Shown in pieces: positions 9,018 through 16,680 of a DNA stretch of 64,000 nt. The stretch spans positions 2,170,001-2,234,000 of the forward strand of contig NC_015321.1 of assembly GCF_000194605.1 (NCBI RefSeq). The letters are read 5' to 3'. The stretch is from Fluviicola taffensis DSM 16823 (lineage in GTDB: Bacteria; Bacteroidota; Bacteroidia; Flavobacteriales_D; Crocinitomicaceae). The translations under genes were made by a program, and so were the position numbers. Position 1 is the stretch's first letter; each line of letters starts with the position of its first letter. The notes beneath the pieces were generated by a model, which saw nothing but the letters and a program-made list of their open reading frames with translations, was not told where the DNA came from and did no database searches.

Positions 9018-9740
9018 GTGAAATTTAGATTACCATTTCTCAAGCAAAAAAGGTCTCCTGAAGACGTTGCATTCATTCGATTTTTTATAAATCGCTTTGG
9101 ATATAGACCAAAGAATATCGAACTGTTTTATCAAGCGGTAACTCATCGTTCCATTGCCTATCATGGACAAAAAGATTTTTCCAACGAGCGTTTGGAATTC
9201 CTCGGAGATGCCATTTTGGATTCCATCATTGCTGAATTCTTGTTTCAACGATTTCCAGAAGAAGACGAGGGGTATTTGACCAAAGTAAAATCAAAAGTCG
9301 TTTCGCGTAAAACACTCTCTGAAATTGGAGAAGAACTCGAATTGCGCTCTATTCTTCGCTACAACAAAGGTCGATCAATTAATTTATCTTCTTTGGAAGG
9401 AAATGCCTTCGAAGCCATCATTGGAGCTATTTATTTGGATAGTTCTTACGAGGAAACCAAGAAAATTATTTACAACCACATCTTCCGCAAGTATGTTGAT
9501 CTGAACAAAATCTTGGAAGAAGAAATTGACTTTAAATCCAAATTGTTTATTTGGAGTCAGAAACGAAGATTGGCTTTGGAATTTGTTGTATTGAGAGAAG
9601 AGAACAATCACGGGACTTGGTTCTACGAGGTTATTGTTCAGGTAAATTCTGTAAACTACGGAAAAGGTAGTGGAAATTCCAAAAAACTAGCTGAGCAAGC
9701 GGCAGCAAAAGAGACCTTGATTTTGATGGGGGAATTGTAA
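9018..9740 (+). CDS. rnc: Ribonuclease III
   Basis: RNase III cleaves double-stranded RNA in rRNA and mRNA processing. The 240-residue protein has the signature NERLEFLGD (residues 56-64) with metal-binding Glu and Asp, a second acidic site in FEAIIGAIYLD, and a C-terminal double-stranded RNA-binding domain from about residue 172 to the end (GKGSGNSKKLAEQAAAKETL). The start is a GTG at 9018, seven bases after the fabF stop, giving MKFRLPFLKQKRSPED. It is the last gene of the acpP-fabF-rnc unit. Confidence 0.95.
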   Translation: MKFRLPFLKQKRSPEDVAFIRFFINRFGYRPKNIELFYQAVTHRSIAYHGQKDFSNERLEFLGDAILDSIIAEFLFQRFPEEDEGYLTKVKSKVVSRKTLSEIGEELELRSILRYNKGRSINLSSLEGNAFEAIIGAIYLDSSYEETKKIIYNHIFRKYVDLNKILEEEIDFKSKLFIWSQKRRLALEFVVLREENNHGTWFYEVIVQVNSVNYGKGSGNSKKLAEQAAAKETLILMGEL

Positions 9741-9833
9741 ACTCTTTTCTCTTTCACAACAAAAAATGTGGTTTCCCGCAATGGCTTTTCGGTATTTATA
9801 CTGATGCTTGGTAATTGAATAAGTTGTAGATTT

Positions 9834-9842
9834 AATCGCAAC
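9834..9842 (+). promoter_or_regulatory. Shared AATCGCAAC element, copy 1
   Basis: This nine-base motif lies 25 bases before the ATG at 9859. It recurs upstream of three lipoprotein genes of the same cluster (14476, 15898, 16609), always 25-53 bases before a start codon. It could be part of a common promoter, operator or leader. Confidence 0.35.
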
Positions 9843-9877
9843 TAATTTATTACTACTCATGAAAACCACAAATTTTA

Positions 9878-9887
9878 CCCCCCCCCC
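9878..9887 (+). repeat. Homopolymeric C10 tract in the signal-peptide coding region (candidate phase-variation tract)
   Basis: Ten consecutive C follow the ATG at 9859 after 19 bases. With ten C the frame from that ATG ends at TAA after 12 codons. With eleven C it would run MKTTNFTPPPIFLKGLLMLG into the downstream gene and complete a normal signal peptide. Slippage here would therefore switch the gene on and off. A sequencing error of one base is the alternative. Confidence 0.7.
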
Positions 9888-9908
9888 ATTTTTTTAAAAG
9901 GCTTACTA

Positions 9909-10910
9909 ATGCTCGGCTTTAGCTGCATTTCTGCACTATCATTTGCTCAATCCAACACACTTCCGACAACTGGAAATGTAGGTATTGGAACAACATCACC
10001 CTCTGAACGACTTACCGTGAATGGGTCAGCACGAATCGATTCTACGCTAACTGTTCGCGATTCGATGATCGTTGACCGAGATGCACACATTAAAAGCGAC
10101 TTACGTGTAGATGGAAAAACCCTCTTGGGAGATGACCTACATGCATCTAAAAACGTCTTCTTAGAAGAAGGCAACTTACAAATCAAATCCTTGGGAGATA
10201 CAAGTCTTCCAGAAGATGGGATCTTAACGATTGATGCTTTGGGCAAAGTAAAAAATGGCGGCGATTTGAAGAGTCTGCTCTATCGTTCTGAACCAGCAAC
10301 GAATTGTGCAACAGATATACACGGTAATCTCCTTGAAACCGCTCCTTTTTGGCAAGCTACAGCCAATCCGCAACGCATGTTTTTGATTAAAACTCCATGT
10401 TCTCCTGATCCACGATTGGGAGTTGGTGTGAGACCAGATGCTAAATTTCATGTGCGGCTAGATCTAAATTCCCAATTACACCCCCTATTGATTGAAAAAA
10501 CCCTAAGCAGTAACCCAAGTGTACTACCCCGAAAATTGATGCAGTTGGACCACACAGGATTGCTGTATGCACGCGAAATAAAAGTGAATCTAGACAACTG
10601 GGCAGATTATGTGTTTGATAAAAATTACTCTTTAATGCCTTTGAACGAACTGCAGCAGTTTATCAACCAAAACAAGCATTTACCCAATGTGCCAAGTGCA
10701 ACCGAAATGACAACTAATGGTTTGAATATAGCTGAAAACAGTAAAATGCTGATGGAAAAGGTGGAAGAATTAACGCTATACGTGCTTCAGATCAATGAGC
10801 GGGTAAAAACTCAAGAAGAATTGGTGAAACAACAGCAAGAAACCATTCGTTTGCAGCAGGAATTGATTTTACAAATTCAACAAGCACAACAGAAACCTGT
10901 AAAACTGTAA
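9909..10910 (+). CDS. Tail-fibre-like secreted protein (start region frame-shifted at a C10 tract)
   Basis: As read, the frame starts at the ATG at 9909 with MLGFSCISALSFAQS, a signal-peptide core and cleavage site with no positive n-region. The missing n-region is encoded from the ATG at 9859, one base out of frame across the C10 tract. The mature protein begins GNVGIGTTSPSERLTVNG, the repeat found in Bacteroidota tail-fibre or S74-like proteins. A strand-rich middle follows, and the C-terminus (LPNVPSATEMTTNGLNIAEN, then a Q/E-rich coiled coil over residues 278-330) resembles the chaperone-of-endosialidase type end. No S74 catalytic residues could be assigned. It lies three bases upstream of the hydrolase gene, so the two form one unit. 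The function is unknown. Confidence 0.7.
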   Translation: MLGFSCISALSFAQSNTLPTTGNVGIGTTSPSERLTVNGSARIDSTLTVRDSMIVDRDAHIKSDLRVDGKTLLGDDLHASKNVFLEEGNLQIKSLGDTSLPEDGILTIDALGKVKNGGDLKSLLYRSEPATNCATDIHGNLLETAPFWQATANPQRMFLIKTPCSPDPRLGVGVRPDAKFHVRLDLNSQLHPLLIEKTLSSNPSVLPRKLMQLDHTGLLYAREIKVNLDNWADYVFDKNYSLMPLNELQQFINQNKHLPNVPSATEMTTNGLNIAENSKMLMEKVEELTLYVLQINERVKTQEELVKQQQETIRLQQELILQIQQAQQKPVKL

Positions 10911-10913
10911 GTT

Positions 10914-13820
10914 ATGAGAAAGTTCTTAGTAGCTTTCCTCTTGCTTGTGGGTTCACAGGCTTGGGGACAAACGGATACCCTTCAATTTACAACAAGAAGG
11001 CAAGTTGCTGATACAGTATTAGGTCTTTTAGATCCAACTATTTACGGTCCAGCTTTGATTGAACGTTCAATGACAGAAGACTCACTTTTGATTAATCAAC
11101 TACAATATAGTGATTATTCAGGTGTATCTCAGGGATGGAGCTGGCTTCAGGCGTATTCTGATATAGCTTTAAGCTATGTTGATTCTACCTATATGTATTC
11201 TGACACAGCATTGTTACATCGTTTGGAGAATTTTCAATTGGACATGCGAGACACCTCCGGATTGGATCAGCTGAAACAACCTTTTGGACTGTTATTGCAT
11301 CAGGTAAGTCGCATTGATACAACTCTACTCAATACTCTTGGAGTGTTCTCAAACGATCAAAGCCAATTGAAATTGAACGAAAGTATTGATGAAAGTACAA
11401 TCTATCAGAAAGTAATGTTGAAAAGTGCAGCAATTTTGGAACTGGATGGTGAACATGGCTACGATCAAGGAACCATTTATTACACAGAAGACTTCATTTC
11501 TACCAGTCCGGATATTACAATTAATTCTATTCATCTGAATATGGGAACTGGTTTTCAGCCCTTTTCAGCAACAGCTAATCAAATCACCTATTCCATTCTG
11601 AAAGATTTTCAACTTGGACAAGCTGCCATCGAATACATGCTCAACGGGGTAAGTATATCCGATACACTTTCTTTTTATGTCTCTACAAGGACATATAAGT
11701 ATAAGAACACCGAAAAATCTGCAAGTCAATGGGATTCACCTGTTCGGTATTTCGGGAATGATTTACAGTATTGTATTTTATATGGTTGTGGGAATGTGAA
11801 TGAGAAAATAAGACGTCCTGTCATTTTTGCTCCGCCTTACAGGCCTATTTCGCAATTTCTTTTATCTTTTAATAAGTATTACGATCAATTTGATTTTAAG
11901 TCATTGCTGACCTCTTTAGCAGAAATGGGATATGATGTCATTTTTGTCAAAGAAACTCCAGGAAATAGAGGTATTAATCATGCTGGGAGTATTTTGGGGG
12001 ATTTCATCAAATTTATTAACGAAAAGAAAAAGGAACACTTTCCAAATGAAGACTGGGAAAATGTGGTCATTGGTTTTAGTGCTGGCGGACAACATTGGCG
12101 CTATGCATTGAAGAAACTGGAAAAAGAGCACATGGAAACTGGAACGCCACATCACCACACACGTCTCTATATTCCTTTTGATTCTCCACATTGGGGAGCA
12201 AATGTACCCATGTTTGCTCAGGCTGTTTATCGAGATATGTATGCATTCAGTATGCCTGCCTTATTTGCATACGAAAGTTTAACGGATGCTGCATCTAAAG
12301 ATATGTTGATGAATCACATTATTGGTAGCAATCTAACAGAAGATAATCATGTATATACGATTACTCCTGCTCCTGCATCTGAAAAGTTGAATATTTCCAA
12401 TCAATTGGATAATTGGTTCAATCATCAATTCACCCCAATGAATGATTTGCGCAAAACTTTTCCAACCTTCACCAGAAATGTCGCTATATCAACTGGAAAT
12501 AATTCTGCCAACTACGATTCACAATATGGGTTATTCCCTGGAATGAAATTATTTTCACAAAACGTTTTTGCCCCTGCTTGGTATGGTGGAAAAGCATTCA
12601 ACAGAAGTATCTACAGTTCACAATCTGGCACAGCAAGACAAGTATTTAAACGAGAAGACTTGTATTTGTTCTTAGGTTTTCCCCTATGGTTTAAACGATT
12701 CTACAAAACAAATAATGCCTATGAGTGGGATTTAGCACAAGGTGGATACAAGGATGAATTTTATGACGAAGGTGCTATGAATTGGAATGCAGCTCCTTTG
12801 TCTGGCATTCCCGTTGGGGCTATCAATATTTTGGTTGCTTCAGCTCAAAACATTCTACTTCCTTTTGGTCCATTATGGGGGACACAGCACTATAAAGGAC
12901 ATATTTCTTTTCTACCAATGGTTTCTGCATTGGGAATAAACCCTTCCATTTGGCAGAATAATAACCTGTATTATAATCTAAAAGATGAAGGATTGATGTT
13001 TAATCAATTTGATATTCAAAACAATCCAGCATCTAATCTATATGGTTATCCAAATTTAGCTCATCCAACCAATCATTTCAACATTACTCCTTTTGAGGCG
13101 GTGTATTGTGATCCGCAAACCTACGAGCACATTAAAATGCAGGCTTCCATAGATGAAAATGATGGAATGGACGATGTTTACCTAGTACATACCCGCAATT
13201 TTATTCTAGATGAAGTAGAAGCAGATGTCGTTTATCTGCAGAATAAAATAATTGGTAAGAACCACCTGCAATGGGATCCAAATTACCGCTACAAAGCTTG
13301 GTACAAAGCATACGATCGTATCATTTTTGGCGCATCGGTGACTCCAAAGACAGATACTGGAGCCTACATCATTGAATCGAGCGGAGAAATAACAGCCTAT
13401 GCCTGTAATGGTATTCATATAACCCCTGGGTTTCATACACAAAGTGGCAGCAGATTCCACGCTTATGAGTATTGTGATGGCTGTTCGCGGCCAAGGGAAG
13501 GAGGAAAAAGCGCAAGCAATACAGAATCTGACCAAGAATCAAACGAACTACAAATTTCGCTCTTGGATAACGACAATAAAGAAGCTAATCTTGCCATCGA
13601 TCTTCAAATCTTCCCAAACCCTGCAACAGAAGGATTTACCGTTTTGTTTCCGCTTGCTGCAGGAAACTATTCCATTTTTGATTCAAACGGTAGAATATTT
13701 AAGCAAGGACCCATTGCCGAAAACAACAAAAAGCTGTACATTGAATTACCCAAAGGGGTCTATTTCCTGAAATGGAACGAAAACGAACAAGTAATCACTA
13801 AAAAAATAATCGTATTATGA
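10914..13820 (+). CDS. T9SS-exported alpha/beta hydrolase (lipase-like), 968 residues
   Basis: A signal peptide (MRKFLVAFLLLVGSQAWGQ) precedes about 280 residues of unassigned sequence. A hydrolase domain follows: RRPVIFAPPYRP with a GYDVIFVKE strand, the nucleophile elbow GFSAGG (residues 387-392, Ser389), and the lipase-like FDSPHWGANVP. Near residue 830 there is an ITPGFHTQSGSRFHAY repeat typical of Bacteroidota secreted proteins. The last 75 residues (LQIFPNPATEGF to KKIIVL) are a type A T9SS sorting domain. The general acid and histidine of the triad cannot be placed by eye. The stop overlaps the start of the first lipoprotein gene (ATGA), which implies translational coupling. A copy of its last 24 codons reappears at 15173. 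The substrate is unknown; lipid or ester is the best guess. Confidence 0.8.
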   Translation: MRKFLVAFLLLVGSQAWGQTDTLQFTTRRQVADTVLGLLDPTIYGPALIERSMTEDSLLINQLQYSDYSGVSQGWSWLQAYSDIALSYVDSTYMYSDTALLHRLENFQLDMRDTSGLDQLKQPFGLLLHQVSRIDTTLLNTLGVFSNDQSQLKLNESIDESTIYQKVMLKSAAILELDGEHGYDQGTIYYTEDFISTSPDITINSIHLNMGTGFQPFSATANQITYSILKDFQLGQAAIEYMLNGVSISDTLSFYVSTRTYKYKNTEKSASQWDSPVRYFGNDLQYCILYGCGNVNEKIRRPVIFAPPYRPISQFLLSFNKYYDQFDFKSLLTSLAEMGYDVIFVKETPGNRGINHAGSILGDFIKFINEKKKEHFPNEDWENVVIGFSAGGQHWRYALKKLEKEHMETGTPHHHTRLYIPFDSPHWGANVPMFAQAVYRDMYAFSMPALFAYESLTDAASKDMLMNHIIGSNLTEDNHVYTITPAPASEKLNISNQLDNWFNHQFTPMNDLRKTFPTFTRNVAISTGNNSANYDSQYGLFPGMKLFSQNVFAPAWYGGKAFNRSIYSSQSGTARQVFKREDLYLFLGFPLWFKRFYKTNNAYEWDLAQGGYKDEFYDEGAMNWNAAPLSGIPVGAINILVASAQNILLPFGPLWGTQHYKGHISFLPMVSALGINPSIWQNNNLYYNLKDEGLMFNQFDIQNNPASNLYGYPNLAHPTNHFNITPFEAVYCDPQTYEHIKMQASIDENDGMDDVYLVHTRNFILDEVEADVVYLQNKIIGKNHLQWDPNYRYKAWYKAYDRIIFGASVTPKTDTGAYIIESSGEITAYACNGIHITPGFHTQSGSRFHAYEYCDGCSRPREGGKSASNTESDQESNELQISLLDNDNKEANLAIDLQIFPNPATEGFTVLFPLAAGNYSIFDSNGRIFKQGPIAENNKKLYIELPKGVYFLKWNENEQVITKKIIVL

Positions 13821-13974
13821 GGGTGTTATTGATTGTATTATTGGGGATTCTGTTCGTTTCATGTGGTAAGAAACGATCCATCCATATTACGGCTACAAAT
13901 GCTGCTACTGGTGAGCGTTATGCAGGATTGCAATATTATATAGTTTCATCTACTACCAGTGGAAACGGTGAAAA
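13744..13974 (+). repeat. Perfect direct repeat, copy A (hydrolase 3' end plus lipoprotein 5' end)
   Basis: About 231 bases here are identical to 15173-15403 at an offset of 1429 bases. The unit covers the last 24 codons of the hydrolase gene and the first 50 or so codons of the lipoprotein gene, and shows that a duplicated block contained the gene junction. Confidence 0.85.
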
Positions 13975-14443
13975 ATACAAAACCGAAAAATCTGGATTTT
14001 TAAACGAGAATGGAGAAGCCACTGAGATTATTCGAGAGAAACAATACCGAACATACGCTGTGCGTGTTGTTGAACCTGAAAGCAGCTGTTACAATAAAGA
14101 AATTACCATGTATTTTGGCGGAGCGAATGACAAAAATGGACATTTTGATTTTGAATTTGCGGAGTGTGCTTATTTGAAATTCAGATATTATAACTCCTCC
14201 TGTCAGGGGGGGGGGGATCATATAGAAGTTACAAGAATTACAAACTTAGCAGGTTATGTGGGATTTTATAATCCAGCTACTTACGATGGTTGCGCGGATT
14301 ACACCATGCCAAACTTTGTTCAAGTTCCAATGGGTAATTGGTATTTCACATGGGATGTAACCAAAAATGGAGTAACAACTTCATATTCTGACACTATCTT
14401 TTTAGCCGCTGGAGAATATAAGTATTACGAATTCAATTATTAG
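13817..14443 (+). CDS. Tandem lipoprotein 1 (with in-frame G11 tract)
   Basis: A lipoprotein of 208 residues: MRVLLIVLLGILFVSC gives a lipobox with the acylated Cys16 followed by GKK. The N-terminal half (to about residue 125) is nearly identical in the four paralogues (ITATNAATGERYAGLQYY, KYKTEKSGFLNENGEA, YAVRVVEPESSCYNKEI) and looks like a beta-sandwich of the Ig or carboxypeptidase-regulatory type. The C-terminal half is divergent but keeps two Cys and a final GEYKYYEFNY. The junction is a G11 tract (CQGGGD). It overlaps the hydrolase stop by four bases, so its product may bind or protect against that enzyme. I recognise no named family. Confidence 0.8.
   Translation: MRVLLIVLLGILFVSCGKKRSIHITATNAATGERYAGLQYYIVSSTTSGNGEKYKTEKSGFLNENGEATEIIREKQYRTYAVRVVEPESSCYNKEITMYFGGANDKNGHFDFEFAECAYLKFRYYNSSCQGGGDHIEVTRITNLAGYVGFYNPATYDGCADYTMPNFVQVPMGNWYFTWDVTKNGVTTSYSDTIFLAAGEYKYYEFNY
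14206..14216 (+). repeat. In-frame G11 tract in lipoprotein 1
   Basis: Eleven G encode part of Gln-Gly-Gly-Gly-Asp. Loss of one G brings a TAG three codons later, and gain of one brings a TAA about 18 codons later, so slippage would remove most of the C-terminal half. Paralogue 3 has the same tract at the same codon. Confidence 0.75.
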
Positions 14444-14475
14444 TTTTCAATAAAGGGTATAACCAATATATGGAA

Positions 14476-14484
14476 AATCGCAAC
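14476..14484 (+). promoter_or_regulatory. Shared AATCGCAAC element, copy 2
   Basis: The motif lies 40 bases before the start of lipoprotein 2. A weak -7-like CAATTTTG follows at about 14497. Confidence 0.35.
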
Positions 14485-14515
14485 TACTATTTCCTCAATT
14501 TTGTAAAAAAATGAA

Positions 14516-15139
14516 ATGAAAAAACTGTTCACATTCATCCTTTTCTTGTTTCTACTTGTTTCATGTGGTAAAAAACGAACTATCGTTATTACCGCAACAA
14601 ACGGTGCTACTGGAGAACGTTATGCAGGACTGCAATACTTTGTTGTTTCCTCTACTACCAGTGGAAATGGAGAAAAGTACAAAACCGAAAAATCTGGGTT
14701 TTTAAACGAGAATGGAGAAGCTTCAGAAATCATTCGAGAGAAGCAATACCGAACATACGCTGTGCGTGTTGTTGAACCTGAAAACAGCTGTTACAACAAA
14801 GAAATTACCATGTATTTTGACGGTGCGAATGACAAAAATGGACATTTTGATTTTGTATTTGCAGAATGTGCTTATTTGAAACAAAATATTGTAAATGTTA
14901 ATTGTGAAAGATCAACAGATATTTTTAATATAAGAGATCGCTTCACTTATTCTGAATGGTCAGGTTGGTCTTATGATATTATGGGATGTTTCTCAAACAC
15001 TGGAGGAGATTATTCTAAAGTTCCTGCAGGGAAAAGATACTTTCAGTGGAGAGCTATTAGGCAGTCTGGCGTTATAGAAGGTTTAGACAGTATCGAATTA
15101 GCTCCCGGAGAGTATGGGACAATATCAATACATTATTAA
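14516..15139 (+). CDS. Tandem lipoprotein 2
   Basis: The 207-residue lipoprotein has its own signal sequence (MKKLFTFILFLFLLVSC, then GKKR), different at DNA level from copies 1 and 3. Residues 25-125 are almost the same as in the paralogues. The C-terminal half (NIVNVNCERSTDIFNIRD to EYGTISIHY) is the most divergent of the set and has no G tract. Conserved points are the Cys of the NC pair, a P-G-x-x-Y-W pattern (PAGKRYFQW), and the GEY near the end. It has its own upstream AATCGCAAC element and lies 72 bases after lipoprotein 1, so it may have its own promoter. Confidence 0.8.
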   Translation: MKKLFTFILFLFLLVSCGKKRTIVITATNGATGERYAGLQYFVVSSTTSGNGEKYKTEKSGFLNENGEASEIIREKQYRTYAVRVVEPENSCYNKEITMYFDGANDKNGHFDFVFAECAYLKQNIVNVNCERSTDIFNIRDRFTYSEWSGWSYDIMGCFSNTGGDYSKVPAGKRYFQWRAIRQSGVIEGLDSIELAPGEYGTISIHY

Positions 15140-15172
15140 AATAAGTTTTACTTAAAAACAATGTGGTTTTTC

Positions 15173-15245
15173 AATTACCCAAAGGGGTCTATTTCCTGAA
15201 ATGGAACGAAAACGAACAAGTAATCACTAAAAAAATAATCGTATT
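15173..15245 (+). pseudogene. Duplicated 3' fragment of the hydrolase gene (sorting-domain tail)
   Basis: The bases are identical to the end of the hydrolase gene and encode LPKGVYFLKWNENEQVITKK followed by the last residues IIVL and a stop. No start or upstream gene body is present. The fragment was carried along when the junction of hydrolase and lipoprotein 1 was copied to make lipoprotein 3, and it keeps the ATGA overlap. Confidence 0.85.
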
Positions 15246-15403
15246 ATGAGGGTGTTATTGATTGTATTATTGGGGATTCTGTTCGTTTCATGTGGTAAGA
15301 AACGATCCATCCATATTACGGCTACAAATGCTGCTACTGGTGAGCGTTATGCAGGATTGCAATATTATATAGTTTCATCTACTACCAGTGGAAACGGTGA
15401 AAA
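15173..15403 (+). repeat. Perfect direct repeat, copy B
   Basis: This is the second copy of the 231-base block at 13744-13974. Beyond it, similarity to lipoprotein 1 continues with scattered changes to the G11 tract at 15635. Confidence 0.85.
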
Positions 15404-15881
15404 GTACAAAACCGAAAAATCTGGATTTTTAAACGAGAATGGAGAAGCTTCGGAAATCATTCGAGAGAAGCAATACAGAACATACGCTGTGCGTGTTGTT
15501 GAACCTGAAAACAGCTGTTACAATAAAGAAATTACCATGTATTTTGACGGGGCGAATGACAAAAATGGGCATTTTGATTTTGAATTTGCGGAGTGTGCTT
15601 ATTTGAAGCTGAATATTAATAATGTGAATTGTCAGGGGGGGGGGGATTATTTTAAACTATATCATTATGGAAGTGATGTAGGATTTTTGAATGTTTCTCA
15701 AGGTAGCCCTATTCGAGAGGGGGGGGGCTGTTATTCATACACAGGGAGCGATTTTTCGGACGTTCCAATGGGGAGACGCTTCTATAAATGGGAAGTAATA
15801 AGAAATGGAATTACGAATATTTATTATGACACACTTTATTTAAGTCCTGGAGAGTATAAGACGTATGATATAAACTACTAA
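15246..15881 (+). CDS. Tandem lipoprotein 3 (with G11 and G9 tracts)
   Basis: The 211-residue lipoprotein has a signal sequence identical to copy 1 (acylated Cys16, then GKKR). The N-terminal half is the conserved domain. The C-terminal half (LNINNVNCQGGGDYFKLY to PGEYKTYDINY) is closest to copy 4. A G11 tract begins at 15635, at the codon homologous to that in copy 1, and a second tract of nine G at 15719 encodes EGGGC. Both are in frame as read. The gene is preceded by a fragment of the hydrolase gene rather than by the AATCGCAAC leader, so it either uses read-through from upstream or is poorly expressed. Confidence 0.8.
   Translation: MRVLLIVLLGILFVSCGKKRSIHITATNAATGERYAGLQYYIVSSTTSGNGEKYKTEKSGFLNENGEASEIIREKQYRTYAVRVVEPENSCYNKEITMYFDGANDKNGHFDFEFAECAYLKLNINNVNCQGGGDYFKLYHYGSDVGFLNVSQGSPIREGGGCYSYTGSDFSDVPMGRRFYKWEVIRNGITNIYYDTLYLSPGEYKTYDINY
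15635..15645 (+). repeat. In-frame G11 tract in lipoprotein 3
   Basis: Eleven G after TGTCA encode Gln-Gly-Gly-Gly-Asp. Gain of one G gives a TAA within four codons, and loss of one gives a TAG within about 12 codons. Confidence 0.75.
15719..15727 (+). repeat. In-frame G9 tract in lipoprotein 3
   Basis: Nine G encode Glu-Gly-Gly-Gly. The homologous place in lipoprotein 4 (16434-16439) has only six G, so length differs between paralogues. Confidence 0.65.
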
Positions 15882-15969
15882 ATAATCAAGTACTGAAAAT
15901 CGCAACAAGTCTTTCAAATCATTGACCTACATTTGATTAAAATTGTACTTATGAGAAACCTGCTATTCA
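15880..15969 (+). repeat. Duplicated leader, copy 1 (upstream of lipoprotein 4)
   Basis: About 90 bases, from TAAATAATCA through ATGAGAAACCTGCTATT, are nearly identical to 16591-16680, with only three or four differences. The unit contains AATCGCAAC (15898-15906), a TTGACC box, TAAAATTG as a weak -7 element, and the first codons of the gene. Confidence 0.8.
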
Positions 15970-16592
15970 TTTTATTTGGAACTCTATTTCTCGTTTCTTG
16001 TGGTAAGAAACGATCCATCCATATTACGGCTACAAATGCTGCTACTGGTGAGCGTTATGCAGGATTGCAATATTATATAGTTTCATCTACTACCAGTGGA
16101 AACGGTGAAAAATACAAAACCGAAAAATCTGGATTTTTAAACGAGAATGGAGAAGCCACTGAGATTATTCGAGAGAAACAATACCGAACATACGCTGTGC
16201 GTGTTGTTGAACCTGAAAACAGCTGTTACAACAAAGAAATCACTCAGTACTTTGATAGCCCTTATGATGTCGACGGTACCTTTACATTTGAGTTTGCGGG
16301 ATGTGCGAATTTGAAATTGAATATCAATAATATAAATTGCCAAGGAGCAAGTGATTATTTTAAACTATATTATATGGGGAGACAAGTAGGAGGACAAGGT
16401 TCAAATATCGTAGGAGCACTTTCCCTTCAAGGAGGGGGGTGTTATTCTTATACTGGAAATGATTTCTCTTCTGTTCCTATGGGAAATATGTATTGGAAAT
16501 GGGAGGTAACAAGAAATAATGTGACCACAACATATTATGACACGATTAATTTCTCAGCAGGAGAATACAAAATATATGATATAAACTACTAA
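15951..16592 (+). CDS. Tandem lipoprotein 4
   Basis: I start the gene at the ATG at 15951, giving a good lipoprotein signal (MRNLLFILFGTLFLVSC); an upstream in-frame TTG at 15933 would add a hydrophobic stub inside the leader repeat. The 213-residue product has the conserved N-terminal domain; its DNA from 15999 to 16218 is identical to 13862-14081 of copy 1. The C-terminal half resembles copy 3 (LNINNINCQGASDYFKLYY, GGGCYSYTGNDF, YDINY) but has GAS in place of the poly-G-coded GGG, so this paralogue lacks the long tract. Confidence 0.8.
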   Translation: MRNLLFILFGTLFLVSCGKKRSIHITATNAATGERYAGLQYYIVSSTTSGNGEKYKTEKSGFLNENGEATEIIREKQYRTYAVRVVEPENSCYNKEITQYFDSPYDVDGTFTFEFAGCANLKLNINNINCQGASDYFKLYYMGRQVGGQGSNIVGALSLQGGGCYSYTGNDFSSVPMGNMYWKWEVTRNNVTTTYYDTINFSAGEYKIYDINY

Positions 16593-16680
16593 ATAATCAC
16601 GTACTGAAAATCGCAACAAACCTTTCAAATCATTGACCTACATTTGATTAAAATTGTACTTATGAGAAACCTGCTATTTA
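16591..16680 (+). repeat. Duplicated leader, copy 2 (upstream of the truncated lipoprotein)
   Basis: This is the second copy of the leader at 15880-15969, including AATCGCAAC at 16609-16617 and the codons for MRNLLF. Confidence 0.8.

Noticed and set aside
15933-15950. Upstream TTG start for lipoprotein 4
   Set aside because: It adds MIKIVL in front of a complete lipoprotein signal and lies in the duplicated leader; the ATG at 15951 fits the paralogues.
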